From positions 372,001 through 436,000 of the forward strand of contig NW_002476422.1 in assembly GCF_000189635.1 (NCBI RefSeq): DNA of 64,000 nucleotides. Direction: 5' to 3'. Each line of letters opens with the position of its first letter. Within the stretch, counting starts at the first letter, position 1. The position numbers and the translations under genes were made by a program. This document shows positions 1 through 13,600 of the stretch, piece by piece. A model generated the notes under the pieces. The model searched no databases, was not told the origin of the DNA, and saw only the letters and a list, made by a program, of their open reading frames with translations. This DNA comes from Tetrahymena thermophila SB210. Lineage: Eukaryota; Ciliophora; Oligohymenophorea; Hymenostomatida; Tetrahymenidae.

Positions 1-2686
1 TCTGCTGCTGTTGGTGTTGCTATAGCTGCTGCTATTGTTTGTGGCTTTTCTAATATTTATGTAACTGCTCCTTCTCCGGAAAATTTAAAAACATTATTTG
101 AATTCATTTTTAATGGATTAGAATAGAATAACTACAAGGAAAACATGCATTATGACATTATTTAATCCACTAATCCCGATTTTAACAATGCTGTCATTCG
201 TGTTAATGTTTTTAAAACCCATAAATAAATTATTTAATATGTTTCCCCTACAGATTTTGCTTCTATCGGACATGTATTTATTTACTTTAATTATTTTGTA
301 ATAATTGTTGAAGATATTAAAAATAATTAAAAAAATAGGCTGATTTGGTTGTTATTGATGAAGCTGCTGCAATTCCTTTAGTTTATGTTAAATAATTTTT
401 AGGACCTCACCTTGTCTTCCTTTGTTCTACAGTTAATGGTTATGAAGGTACTGGAAGATCACTTTCATTAAAGCTTATTTAGCAACTCAAAAGCTAAAGT
501 AAAATGAACAGTAGCTCTAACTCAGAAGAAAAATAAACTGCTGTTTCTTCTTCTGGTTCAAGAATTTTAAGGGAACTTACTTTAAACGATCCTATTAGAT
601 ACTCACCTAATGACCCTATTGAAAGATGGTTAAATGATCTTCTTTGCTTAGAGGTATCTTATTTTATTTAATTTTTTAGCTTTTTACTTACTATATCTTA
701 ATCAAAAAGGCTTCTTAAGCTGTACCTCTTAAAAGTGGTTTACCTCACCCTAATGACTGTGAATTGTTTATGGTTAACAGAGACACACTTTTTAGCTATA
801 AAAAATCAACTGAACAATTCTTATTCAACTTGATGAGTTTGTTTATTTCTTCACACTATAAAAATTCCCCTAATGACTTACAACTTCTCAGTGATGCTCC
901 TTCTCATGCTGTCTTTGTTTTAATGGGTAAAATCAAAGAGGGAGAGAAAAAATCTGAAATGCCTGATATTCTCTGTGCAGTTTAGGTTGCTCTTGAAGGA
1001 AAAATCAGCAAGGAAACTTTCAATTAACAAAATGAAAACAGAGTCAGACCTGCTGGCGATTTGATTCCATGGATTATCAGTGAATAATTTTAAGATAGAG
1101 AATTCCCCTCACTTTCAGGTAATTTTAAATTATTTAAATTTTTTCAGTTTAAACATTTCGCTTTTAATTAAATAAAGGTGTTAGAGTTGTGAGAATTGCT
1201 ACTCACCCTGCTGCTTAAAAAATGGGTTATGGTTCTAAATCTCTTGAATTACTCTAAAAATTCTTTGAAGGTGAACTAATTGACTTGTCTAACGAAACTT
1301 TGAATCGTGAAAATTATTTCCTCAAAGCTCAAAGAACTGCAGATGGTGAAAAGAAATTGAAGCCACTTCTTAAGCGTTTAACTGAAATCGAACCACCTCA
1401 ATTACACTATCTTGGTGTCTCTTTCGGTTTGAGCAAAGAACTCTTCAAATTCTGGAAAAAATCAGGCTATTATCCTCTTTATTTAAGGTAAAATTTTATT
1501 TTTAAATATTTCATACGAAAAGAATATTCTGCTGTTTAATAAAATTGGTTCATGCTAAAAAGAATTCATTTGAATAAATAAAATTAAAAATTATTTTTAA
1601 TAATAAATTATTAGATAAGCTAAGAATGATATTACTGCCGAACACAGCTGCATCATGCTTAAGAGCTTAAAGAAATAAAATGATATGGAAAATGAAAATG
1701 TTTAAGAAGAAAATAAATATAATGACTAATGGTTAAAATATTACAGTGACGATTTCAAAAAGAGATTCCTTCAACTTCTTTCATATGAATTTAAAGACGT
1801 TGATGTCTAATTAAGTTTAGGTGTTGTTGATCCTACTTTCGTTACTGATGATAATGATTCCAGACTTACAAATGACCTTGGTTTGGGTGATAAAGATAAA
1901 AATTAACTTGGAAATTACATCATGGCTCCTATTTCTAACAAGGTAACATATATTTTTAATTTTCAAAATAAATAAATAAATATGAAATAATTTATGATAT
2001 AAAAGGAATAACTTGAAAATTATATAAACACTTATGATTTAAAGAGACTTGAAGCTTACTCTAGAAATTTAGCAGATTTCTATTTAATTATAGATCTTCT
2101 TCCTGAAATCAGCAAGATGTTATTCTTGAATCGTTTATAAAGCATTAAAATGAGCTATTCTCAATGTGCAATTTTCTTGGGATTAGGTCTCTAACATAAA
2201 ACTATTGAGAAGTTGGCAAGAGAACTTGGAATTCCTGTTTCTTAAGTAATGGCTATCTTTAACAAGGGTATCAGAAAGGTCACTTAACTCTTCCGTTCTT
2301 TGTTTGAACAAGAAATTATGAAAGAATTGAACTTTGGCAATAGCAAAGAAGCTTTGGAAAAAATGAATCCCATAAAAGATAATGAAAATGAAATCTAAGA
2401 TGCAGGAAAAGAATATTTAAAGAGTCTTTTAGAAAAAGATAACAAAAAAGATGAAAAGGAAGATAAAAAATCTGATAAACTCAATAAAAAAAGACATGCT
2501 CGTTATAACTTTGGCACTGAAGATATAGATGTTGGAAATGCATCAATTAACTAAAATACTGGTACTATTACTATAGCAAGAGATTCTAAAGTTGCATTAA
2601 ATCAAGACTTTACAAACTATAAATCTGCTTCTGCTGCTTAAGCTGCTGCTGTTAAAAACGCTAAAAAGAAACTCAAAAAGAATTGA
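1..2686 (+). CDS. NAT10: RNA cytidine acetyltransferase, NAT10/Kre33 family (5' end outside window)
   Basis: Makes N4-acetylcytidine in 18S rRNA and some tRNAs using acetyl-CoA and ATP; nucleolar in other eukaryotes (family knowledge). Exons read 1-273, 339-653, 710-1118, 1178-1487, 1615-1942 and 2006-2686; phases agree and give 771 residues to a TGA stop. The window opens just after the Walker A loop, so about 280 N-terminal residues are missing. Seen in order: Walker B VVIDEAAAIPL, NGYEGTGRSLSLKL, the NRDTLF block, SHYKNSPNDLQLLSDAP, the GNAT acetyl-CoA loop VRIATHPAAQKMGYGS, GVSFGLSKELFKFWKKSGY and EHSCIMLK, then the tRNA-binding region and a lysine-rich tail. In-frame TAA and TAG sit where glutamine is expected, which fixes the genetic code. 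The second intron could end at 679 instead of 709, but 709 keeps the spacing seen in animal NAT10. Confidence 0.96.
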
Positions 2687-3093
2687 GTAGGTAGATATAT
2701 AGAAATGGAATAATTAAATAATTAGAAAATATTCTGAGAGTTTGTTTATATTTCTTAATTAACAATAAAACTATTATCAAATCAAATTATACTTAAATAT
2801 GTTTGTTTTACGTTACCTATCAATTAATTATTTCAAATTACATTTCTTAGATAAAAAATATTAATTAAGTGTTTAAAACGTTTTCTTAATTTCAACGAAT
2901 ATCAAATATAGTTAAATAAATATTTAAAAAAAAATTATTTACTTAATGTATAAATTGGTTAATAAACATTTTTAATAAAGTTGCTATTTAATATTTTTAA
3001 CTTAAATTTAGAAATTGATAGAATTTGAATAATTTTTTGAATTTAGAATTTAGATTTTTTTAATTTCTACTATAATTGTTCTTTCTTTTAAAG
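2687..3093. other. Convergent intergenic gap
   Basis: AT-rich spacer of 407 bp between the stop codons of the NAT10 gene and the TPR gene. It must hold both 3' untranslated regions and polyadenylation signals. No further gene or repeat is visible. Confidence 0.8.
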
Positions 3094-6000
3094 TCATATT
3101 AAAGATTTAATTTATTTTATTTATTGTTTTAATTCATCATCTTGTCCATCTCCATCTAATTTAAAAATTTTTTTATAGTAAGAAAGTGCTTTATCTAGTA
3201 CATTTCTTTCATCATAAACTGCACCTAAGTTGAAATAAATACCAATATATTCAGGATCAATTTCTACAGCTTTTTTATAAAACTAAATTGATTTGTTAAG
3301 CTTTTATTAAATTTCATAATATGCTGCAATATTATAATAAGTTTAAACGAAGTTTTTATCTATTGATAATGCTTTTTTATATTATGTAAGAGCTTCTTAA
3401 TCCATTTACTTTTTAATGTATATATTTCCTATTTTATTAATTGCCTTAACATTTTAAGGGTCTATTTGAATTATTCGTTAGTAATAAGAGATAGCCTCAT
3501 CTAGCTGCTCTTTATCTTCATAGGTGTTACCTAAGTTATAGAGTGAATTTATGTGTTCAGGATTAATAAGAAGTGCTCTTTGAAATAGCTAAATTGCAGT
3601 ATTAGGCTAATTTCTTTATGAATAAATTATTCCTACATAATTCATAGCATCGATATTTTCTGGCTCAAGTTCTATTAATTATAAATAACATGAAATAGCC
3701 TCAATCATCATTTCTAAATCTGAATATATGCAAGCCAATCTACTGTATGCTTTAGTATATTTAGGATTTATTTAAATTGCCCTTTTATAACTTTCCATAG
3801 CTTCAGTTATATGTCCTTAAAACTCATAGACTAAACCTTAATTATAATGGGAATCTTCATAATTTGGATCTAATTCTATAGATAATTTAAAACATTAGTG
3901 CGCTTTGTCCATTTGTTTTAAATCATAGTATAAAAGTCCTATATTGTTATGAGCTTTTACATAACTTTAATCTATTTCAAGAGCCTTAGTGTAGCAATCA
4001 AAAGCTTAATCTATCATGTTTTTTTATTCAAATATGATTCCTAAATTATTGTATGCATTGGCATTTTTTGGATTTATTTCTATTGCTTTTTAGTAGCACA
4101 AAATAGCTTCATCTAACATTTTTTTCTCTTGATACAAAATACCTAATTTAAAATGGGTATTCTCTAATTTAGGATTAATATCTAACGCTTTTTAATAATA
4201 AATCAAAGCTTCGTTTGACATTTTCATTTCTTAATAAACACATGCTAGTGAATCATATGCATTTAAAAACATAGGATTTATTTCAATAACTTTTTTAAAA
4301 TAAAGAATGCTTTCTTCAAACATTTTATTTTCTTATTAGATAAGTCCTAATTGCTCGTATGCTTGGTAATAATTAGGATCAAGTTTTACAGCCTATTTCA
4401 GACTCAAAATAGCTTTGTCTTTTATTTTCTAGATATAATATAAATAACCTAATTTATAATGATATTAAGATTTTTTTGAATCTATCTTGATTAATTATTA
4501 ATAACACTATAGAGCTTTATCAAAATTTTTATTTTAGATATAAAGATCAGATGCTTTTAATAGGGCATTAGCTTGATTTGGATTGCTTTAAATAGCTTAC
4601 TAATAATGCTTAAGAGCTTCTTCCTACTAGTTTCTATTTTCATATACAAGTCCTAAATTGAAATGGGCAAAAAAATAGTTAGGATTAATATCAAGAGCTT
4701 TTTAAAAGCACTCAAAAGCTTAATCCATCATTTATGTATCATAATAAATCAACCCTAAGGAGTTATAAGCATTAAAGCTATTCGGATCTAACTATATTGA
4801 TTTCTTAAAACATAAAATAGCTTCATCAACCATTTTCTTGCTACTATAAGCGTTTCCTAAACTAATTTAAGCTTGTAAGAATGATGGGTTTATTTCTAAT
4901 GCTTTTTTAAAGCAAACCATAGCTTCATCTATTGATTTTTTCTTTTCATAAACAATACCTAAATTAAAATATGTTTTTGAATCATTTGGATTAATTTTAA
5001 TGTTTTTCATATAACAATTAATAGCTTCATCCAACTTGTTACTTTGTTCGAAAAGAATTCCTAAATTATTTTAGACATCAGTATTATTTGGATTTAATTA
5101 GATTACTTTCTAGTAGTATTCAATTGCTTAATCAAACATTTTCAATTAAGTATGAATGACAGCTAATCTGATCAGACTATCCTTATGTTTTGGATTTAAA
5201 TCAACTGCTTTTTTTTGGCAATTAATAGCTTCATTCATCATTTGTTTCTGCTCATAAATAAGACCTAGATTATAATGTGCATAAATATAATCTGGTTTTA
5301 TTTTAATTACTTTTTATAATTCTAAAATAGCTTCATCTAGCTTTTTTTGAGCAAAATAGATAATCCCTTTATTAAAAAGTGGAAAGTAATAGTTTGGTTT
5401 TACTTCTAAGGATTTATTGTACCAAAATAAAGCATCATCGTATTTTTTTAAATGCTAGTAAATATATCCTAGCCTTTCTAAAGTTTCTGCATTTTTTGGC
5501 TCAATTTATAAAGCTTTTTAGATGTTTTCAATGGCCTCATCAAACTTTTATTATGTGAAACATATTTTTGCTATACTCATTAAACTCTTAGTAGAATTAG
5601 GTTTAATTTCTAATATTTTTTTAAAGCATTCAATTGCCTAATCAAAACTTTTAACATTTTCATAGACCTAACCTAAAAGAAAGAGCAGTTTAGAAGATGT
5701 TGGATCTAATTATAACCCTTTTTTCAAATATAAAATAGCTTCTTCATTCATTTTATATTATTTACATATCTAGCCCATGCTTAAATAAGCTTTCTTGTAG
5801 TTAGGATCAATTTAGATAGCCAATTTCAATACCCTAATTGATTCATCTTTATTATTTTACTTTAAATATACTTAACTTAACCTTTCATAGGCATCAACAT
5901 TATTAGGATTTATATCTAAAACTTTATTAAGGCATTAAAGGGATTCATCAATCATATTTAAATTAAGATACAAATATGCTAAGCTGTAATAGGGATAATA

Positions 6001-6429
6001 ATTATTTGGATTTACTTCAATAATTTACTTGAAATATTTAATAACATCTTTTGAATTTTCAGCATCTTTTATAGTAGCTAGAGATTCATAAACTTCTGAA
6101 TAATTAGGGTCTATTTCAATAGCTCTCTTGAAACATATCAGTGCTTAACCTACTATACTTTAACTTAAATAAATACAACCTATCCTGTAGTGAATTTATT
6201 TTTCGTTTTAATCAATTTTTAATGCTAAGTTGTAGCTTATTAAAGCCTAATTTGGTATTTTTTTTAGTTCATAGACCTGTCCTAGCCTCTTATGAGCTTC
6301 AAACATATTTGGATTTATTTCTATTGCTTTTAAATAGCATTACACTGCTTCATCCATCATTTCCTAGTTTTAAAAGTCTATTCCTTGCTTTAGCTGCAAT
6401 TCAGCTTCACCTAAATCCTCTTATTCCAT
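3094..6429 (-). CDS. Tetratricopeptide-repeat (TPR) array protein, 1111 aa
   Basis: One uninterrupted frame from ATG at 6429 to TGA at 3096-3094, with no intron needed. The protein is almost entirely tandem 34-residue TPR units, about 32 by length. A typical unit reads AVQCYLKAIEINPNMFEAH, with the small residue, the Tyr and the helix-ending Asn-Pro repeated about every 102 bases. Each TPR is a pair of antiparallel helices; long arrays form superhelical scaffolds that bind peptides. No kinase, transferase, signal peptide or membrane segment is seen, so this looks like a cytosolic scaffold. The start is the first ATG and lies only a few residues before repeat 1. Such TPR-only proteins form large families in ciliates and some resemble the TPR part of O-GlcNAc transferase or kinesin light chain, but no catalytic domain follows here. 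The partner is unknown. Confidence 0.93.
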
Positions 6430-7678
6430 GATCTAAATATATGAATTATTTATGTAATTTTAAAATAAGATAGAAATCAATTTCCACAAATATTATTATT
6501 TTTTGATATATTTTTTATATTAAATCCTAAACTTTCAAAAATTTAATGAGTAGAAAATAAGATTTATGGATTTTAAATATTCATGTAAATTTTGTATATC
6601 TTCTCAAATAATTAAACTAATGGAAATACAAATTGTAATTAAAAATTTGGATTACAAATATTCAACTAATATTTTATTAATTATATTTGATTAAAATTAA
6701 ATTTATTTTAATAAAAATTTTAATTTGTTAATGTATTATTTTTTTAGCAAATAATTTCTAATTTTAAAAATATCTTCAAATATACTTTTTACATTCCAAG
6801 AAAATAAAATTTTATATTTAAATAAAAATATTAATTCATAATCTCTTCGCTAATCTTTGATAATGCATTTTAATTATTAGTTTTTTATTTATTTAAATGC
6901 ATCAATTTTATAGATTAAAAATTAAATTTGTTTTAAAAAATAATTTTTACTCAAAGTATTCTGGAAGATTATTTTTCAAAATATTGCAAGAGGTTTAAAG
7001 AGTTATTCTTTTAAAATTATTGATAATATATTATCAAATATTTCGATTACATATTTTAGACTAATAAAATATATATTAATTTATTAATATTAAGGTAAGT
7101 GATAGAGGAAATTTATAAAATAACAGCTATTTATTTGAATTTTTTAATCTGAATTTTATTCTGGAGTAAAATAAACATTTTTATTTTAAAGCTGAATATC
7201 TTTACTATGATAATAGTTGTACTATTTTTAAACTTAAATCTAGATATTACAAATATTATATCTTTGCATATTTTTATGTTACAATCAATTATAGTCACTG
7301 CCAATACAATAAGATGATGATACAAATTAATACAAATAACTATTTTTATTTTTTACTATTTATTACTAAAATGCAATAAGAAATCTGAAATAATAAATTC
7401 ATCAAATTAGAACTACTTTTAAGCATTTATAAACCTAAACATTATTTTATTTTGACTAAATAAATAAATAAAATAAGATTTTTATTATATTTTTACATGT
7501 ATTTTTTGAAGAAATTACAAAAAGTTCAACAAATAAAAAAAATGAACATAAATATTCTATTATATTTCTCAAAAAACTTTCAAATTTTCTTAATGGTGAT
7601 TGAAAAATCATATTATTTTTTAATCAATTTTTTGATTTTTCCTTTTTAGTTTGAGTGAATATTTTATAAACTATAGAG
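6430..7678. other. Intergenic DNA between TPR and WD40 genes
   Basis: About 1.25 kb of AT-rich sequence upstream of the TPR start and downstream of the WD40 stop. It should contain the TPR promoter and the WD40 3' untranslated region. A short minus-strand open frame at 7131-7325 has no coding-like composition and I do not call it. Confidence 0.7.
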
Positions 7679-10600
7679 TCAATAATTGGTTTTATTTTTT
7701 GCTAACTTAAATTCAAATTAAGCTATTTGGTCCATAGGATTTTCTTATAGGGGTGTAAGAGGTCTAGAAGAGGATTTGCTTGATTACTCATAAGCAGTTT
7801 TCATTTGTTGCTAGAGTAATTTAGAACTAACCCCTTAAATTAGATTTTTAGAAGATGTGTAATTTTTATTGTAAATCAAAGGATTCTATATTGGGATAAC
7901 ATCATCATCAATATCAGGAGGGTTGTCAAACACTTGTCTTTATAAAATTTATCTTTTCTAATTTGGACTTTGTATTCCAATATTCTATAAAGAGATATTA
8001 GGATGAACTTTGATTCCAGGATGAATTTTCATAGGCTATTCATTAATTTATCTTTTTATGAAATTTTAGTCTATTTTATTTGGCTATATAAGGTTGCTGA
8101 ATTAGAAGAAATTATTTTTAGAACTATTTTATATCTCATTTTTATTAGAGTGTTATTACAATTAATTACTTTTAGGAGTTAACTTCTGGTAAGCTCTCTC
8201 AAAGTTTTAGCTTCTAATATATTAATTTTACTCTGATGATTCTTTAATTGTTTCTTTTTAAAATAAGTTTTATTTAAATAATTGAAAATATTATTTTTAA
8301 AATTTACTGTGAATTGGAGAAAGATTATCAATTGAGTTTTCTTTCTATAATTATGATTATTAAGCATTAATATCATCAATCTGCATCTGATTATGCAATT
8401 TCAATTTTCTGCTATATCTTTAAAAAATGCGTTTAAATAAAAAATAAAAAATTGAGATAATGAATATTTATGAAAATAAAAAAAAACTAAATATTTCATA
8501 TTTTGTTCTAGTATTATTATGTAATTAATTAAAAATGACTTTAAAAGCAACTATTCAGCTTCATTTTCCAGCAATATTTTTATAAAAGTTCTTGAACGAA
8601 GTATAAAGAATATAAAAGGGTAAGAAAATTTGAAAATATTTATTAAATCTTGATTAGAAAAAGTTGTAATATTAAGTATTTTGTTCTAGTATTATTATGT
8701 AATTAATTAAAAATGACTTTAAAAAAGCAACTATTCGGCTTCATTTTCCAGCAATATGTTTATTAAAGTTCTTGAGCGAAGTATAAAGAATATAAAAGGG
8801 TAAGAAAATTTGAAAATATTTATTAAATCTTGATTAGAAAAAGTTGAAATATTAAATATTTTGTTCTAGTATTATTTTTATATGATTAGTTATGAAAACA
8901 AAAATAAGCTATTTTGAATTTTGCCTAATAAAAGCTAACTAAAAATATATTTTAAATTTTATAAAAATATTAGCAATATTTTTTGTATAAAATGAATTAT
9001 ATCTAAAAGTTTTTAAATTAATTTAAGCATCGTAAAAATATTTAGTTATTCTAAAATTCAGTAATTAATAACTTAAAAAGTTGTGAATTTATTATTAAAT
9101 AAAATAGTTGATGTTTACATTTTTATTTTCTTAGCATTTAATTTTTTAAGCATTTGTATTTGCTTTGGATGAATTTATTTATTTTTAAATGTAATTTTTG
9201 AGATTTAAACAAATATATGTTAATTAATTTTTAGTGGTATTGATTGTTATATGTTTTGAGTTTTTTCGTTTATATAAATTCTTCTTGGAATAATAATTCT
9301 AAAGTACTTTGTAATAAATATAATTGTAGTGATAAATTATAATAAAGTGTAAAGTGTATTCAATAAAAGTTAACTAATTAATTTGATTATAACTTTGTTA
9401 TACAAAATAAAAAAGTATTACCTTTAATTCATTTAAGAAACTGCTCTTTGATGATTATTTTCTTATCTAAAATTCTATTATCCGTTGGTTGAAATAGAAT
9501 TGCTTAAAGAGTTTCTCAGCATCCTTAGGTTCTACTAAGATGAGACTTAATCTCTTTATCTTTTTGCTTATAAGTTTTCTAAATTGATAATATTTTTCAC
9601 ATTTTGCTTGATCTGTCTAACATCAACTCTATTGATTATTTAAAAAAATTTACAATCATTTTGAAGTTTTATTTATTTATTATTTGCTTTTCGTTACATA
9701 GAAATATAAAATAATTTATTGATTTAAAGAACAAAATTTTATTGAATTTAATATTTCCTCTTTGTTAACAATAGTTAAAATACTTACAAATTTTTTTAGA
9801 TATAAATTGGGAAGTTAGACCAGAATGTTGGAGATGATTCCATTTGCTAAAAAACTCCCTAAATATTTTGAGCAATGTCATCGTTCAGTCCCCACAAAGA
9901 AAGAGCTCCAAAAGAACTTGATACAGCTAAATACTCTGAATTGTGAGAGAATTTAATAGTAGACGCATTAAACAAATTCTAGATGAATCCTGCTTACTTA
10001 CCAGTACCAAGCTCGTAGAGTAGTACCATTTTAGGTTCTGAAATAATTAAAAAATACAAAAGAATAATTAGTTAATGTAAATAGAGTTTTAAGTAAATAA
10101 TTAAATTATTTATTTCAAGTTAAAGATTAAATATTACTATGACTAAATATTATTATCTCAATTAAATTTATATGTATTGTTTGAAAAATTTTTTTAGACA
10201 ATTATGGCAAGTAACGAAATAATAAATAAAAGTGAACTTGAGTACTAATGACATATTTGCTTGAGTGCAGAAAGCTTTCTATAGCATCAAAATATTTTAC
10301 AGGCTTTATTTCCTAGCTTTAATGGTTTCCATTTGGAATCTATAATTACGACTGGGCATTCTATTCATATAGATTGATATCTCTTTAAACTTCTTTCTAA
10401 ATTGCATGAGGGTCTTTTATTTTACCGAATTCTCTCATCATGTAAGATTTCTGAATTTTATCCAGTGCTTAACTGCCATTCTTACTACCCTTTTTTACTT
10501 GAAAATTTTCTTCTTTTGCTTTTTTGAAAGTTTGCTAACCATTTTAATTCCTAGGCCCATTTTCTGCTGCTGCTGCTTCTTCTTCTTGATAGTCTTACCC

Positions 10601-13600
10601 GTCTTCAGCATTTTCTTCATTATCTTCCTCAGTGTCACTGATATAATATTCTGGATATTACTAGTACGAATTTATAGCAAAATATAAACCGCTAGGGTCG
10701 ATCGAAACATCTTTTTGATTACAAATAGTTTTAAAAATCTACAATTATTTTAATTTGAATTATTTCTTTGACTTAAAATTGATTGATGGGGTGAATTTAC
10801 TTTCTTAAATAGATAATTAATTATAAACATATTTATTAGCAGTATATTTACTCACTAATAGGTATTTATTACGTAAAATTAAATATTTAATTAATAAATA
10901 AACTAAAAGCTCATGCTATAAAAATTTTATTTCTATTAAAATTATGTATGTAGCTAGCTACCTTTGAATTTAATCATAATTTATTTATTTTCCATTTTGA
11001 AAAAAATTTCCTTGTGAAATAAAATAAATATTTATTGGAAAACTTAAAATTAATGTACAAATTAACTGATGAAAGAAATATTTTTTTTATATTATTTCTA
11101 ATTTACTAACCTGTTGGTTTGGTGTGTAGTGCTTATTTGTTTGATTTCGATATACGTTAATCATAACTTTTTAATAATTAATAACCAAAAAGGTTTTTCT
11201 TCAGAATTAATTAAATTCATACATGTGTTTATTTAAATATGATATTTATTACTTCAAATTTTTAAAAATTCAGCTAAATTGTTTAATAATTTGAGATTCT
11301 TGATTTTATTGAAAAATTTGTTCTAGAAAAGTATTTCATTGTTAATGCTTAAAATTATTCTTACTAATAGAAAATAATATATTCTCAAAGTAAATTTAAA
11401 ATTTACTGGAACTAAACTATGGAACTTCGATGCGACCTCTTAATTCCCCACTTCTTATCTTGTAGAGATAAGCAAATCCAATATCATCCAAAATAAGGAT
11501 ATATTCTCTGGAAGGGTGTATATCACATCCTGTAATTCTCCCTTCTGTCTAATATATCATTAGAGCCATACCTGTAACAGAGTCATCAAGTACATTGATT
11601 TGTACACTGTGAAGTCTCATTTGATTATGAGTATTTGTAGCTATAACTAAAAATTAGTTAGGATCTTCCTTCTTATAGCTACTTTTACCTTAAGATTACC
11701 AATTATTAGACTTTAATCCGCCCTACTCATTTAATTAATTGAAGTAACTTCCTGCATTAAATTTTGTTTAACTACTTTATAATTTAATTTTCTTAAGAGA
11801 GTCTTATATCATACTATTATTCATAGATGATTGCTTCATTTTTTGTATTTATTACTGCTGTAAAGTTTAACTGATATTTTACGATATCTTTACTTGATTA
11901 GAAAGTCTAGTAACTTGCCTTATCTTTTCTTCATTTGAGGTTACACTACTGTCTAAAATGCAGTGAATATCTAATAATTAAAATATTAAAAATTAAGCAA
12001 TTTTAATATTATTTGTAAATGTTTTTTAAAAAAAAGTAGATTTATTTAGAGGTTAAAATAAGCTAAAATTAAATTTTTGTATTTTTGAAGTAATTTTGAT
12101 TAGGATAAAATTATTTGAGCGAACCTTTTGATCTTCTATTACTTATTACTTAAGTAAGTAAGTAAATTAAAAAAAGTAATTAAAAATTAAGTAAATAATA
12201 TTATATAATTATTTAAAAATTAATTAATTTTTGAAAAAAGTAAATAAATTAGTATAACAAATTAAATAGATTTATTTTTATATCTTAAAATAAGGAAAAT
12301 TTAATTTACAATTTTCCTTTTCAAGCATATCTTTTAATTTCGGGTTTACATTTACTAATCTTAATTTAAAATTTAGTAATACTTCTTAACAAAATGAATT
12401 CATAATGCTTGTAATTTGTTATACCCAAAGGATACTTTGAATAACCATAAATTTATTTTATCTTGATCTTATGATTTTATAAGAATCCTTCACTCAATCT
12501 TAAAAAAATATGAGAATATTAATTTACTAAAATATTTAGCAAATAATTCCTTAAATAAGTAAGTAATTTTTTTTATAGACTAACTAACTAACAAAATAAG
12601 TAAGCTTAATAAATAAATAAAATAAATGTGTTGTCATTCATTGCATGTCTAATTATAAAAGGATATTTAACATAATCTTGAAATTTAGCTATTACTGAAA
12701 TTATCTCAAAACATTTACTAATTAAAAATATTTAATTTTGGTTTAAATAATTTACTGATAGTTTTAAAAACATCCCAAGTGCTTAAGACTGTTTAAATAA
12801 AAATAGTTTTATATTTATAAAATTTGTTCTTTGATCTATTTATTCATTTATGTAAGAATAGAAATACTTACATGGAATTATATAAAAATTTAATTTCTTA
12901 ACTATTAAGAACTCTACTTATTTAATACACCTATCGACTAGTATTAAATTTATTTAAATTATGAATTTTTAATTTTAAATTCCTTAGTAGAACATCTTAA
13001 CTTACGTGCATGAAAAGTAATATTTGATAGTATTTAGGTTTTATAAGAATAGTGAATTATCATTATTTTTAATATTACAATCAAATTTACTTTTTAATTT
13101 TAAATTTAAATTCATTACTGTTGTTTGTAAAAATATTAATCAATTTATTATTTTTAAAAAAATGTCAGTACATAATTTAGATGATATAGTTAAAAATACT
13201 TGAACTGAGATGTTAGTTTAAGGTATGTTTTATATATAGCTTAAATAATTGAAAAAAAATTAAGGGTTTTTAATGAAAAGATTTAAATTTTAATATCTTA
13301 ACTTTAGAAAACTATACCTGATTTAATGCACTTTAAATTATGTACTTTTAATTTAATATTCAGTAATAGAACATCTTAACTTTGTAAATAAAAAGTAGTA
13401 TTTGATCTTAATTAACATTTTTTAGAGCAGTAAAATTACTAACTATTATTTATGCTGCTATCAGGTTTAATTATTTATCTTAAATTAAAATTACTCTTTG
13501 AGAAAATATTAAAAAATTTATCACTTTTAAAAAAATCATAAAAAATTATGGTCTAGTTCAAAATATTTGAATTTAAAAGTGTTAATTTAAAATTGCTTTT

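Noticed and set aside
8179-8379. 66-codon minus-strand frame
   Set aside because: It is a shifted frame within the terminal WD40 exon; the phase inherited from the preceding exon selects the other frame, which reads to a proper TGA.
10406-10687. 93-codon plus-strand frame rich in F and C
   Set aside because: Antisense to the acidic, Q-rich linker exon of the WD40 gene (10246-10710); its composition is what the complement of GAA/GAT codons gives.
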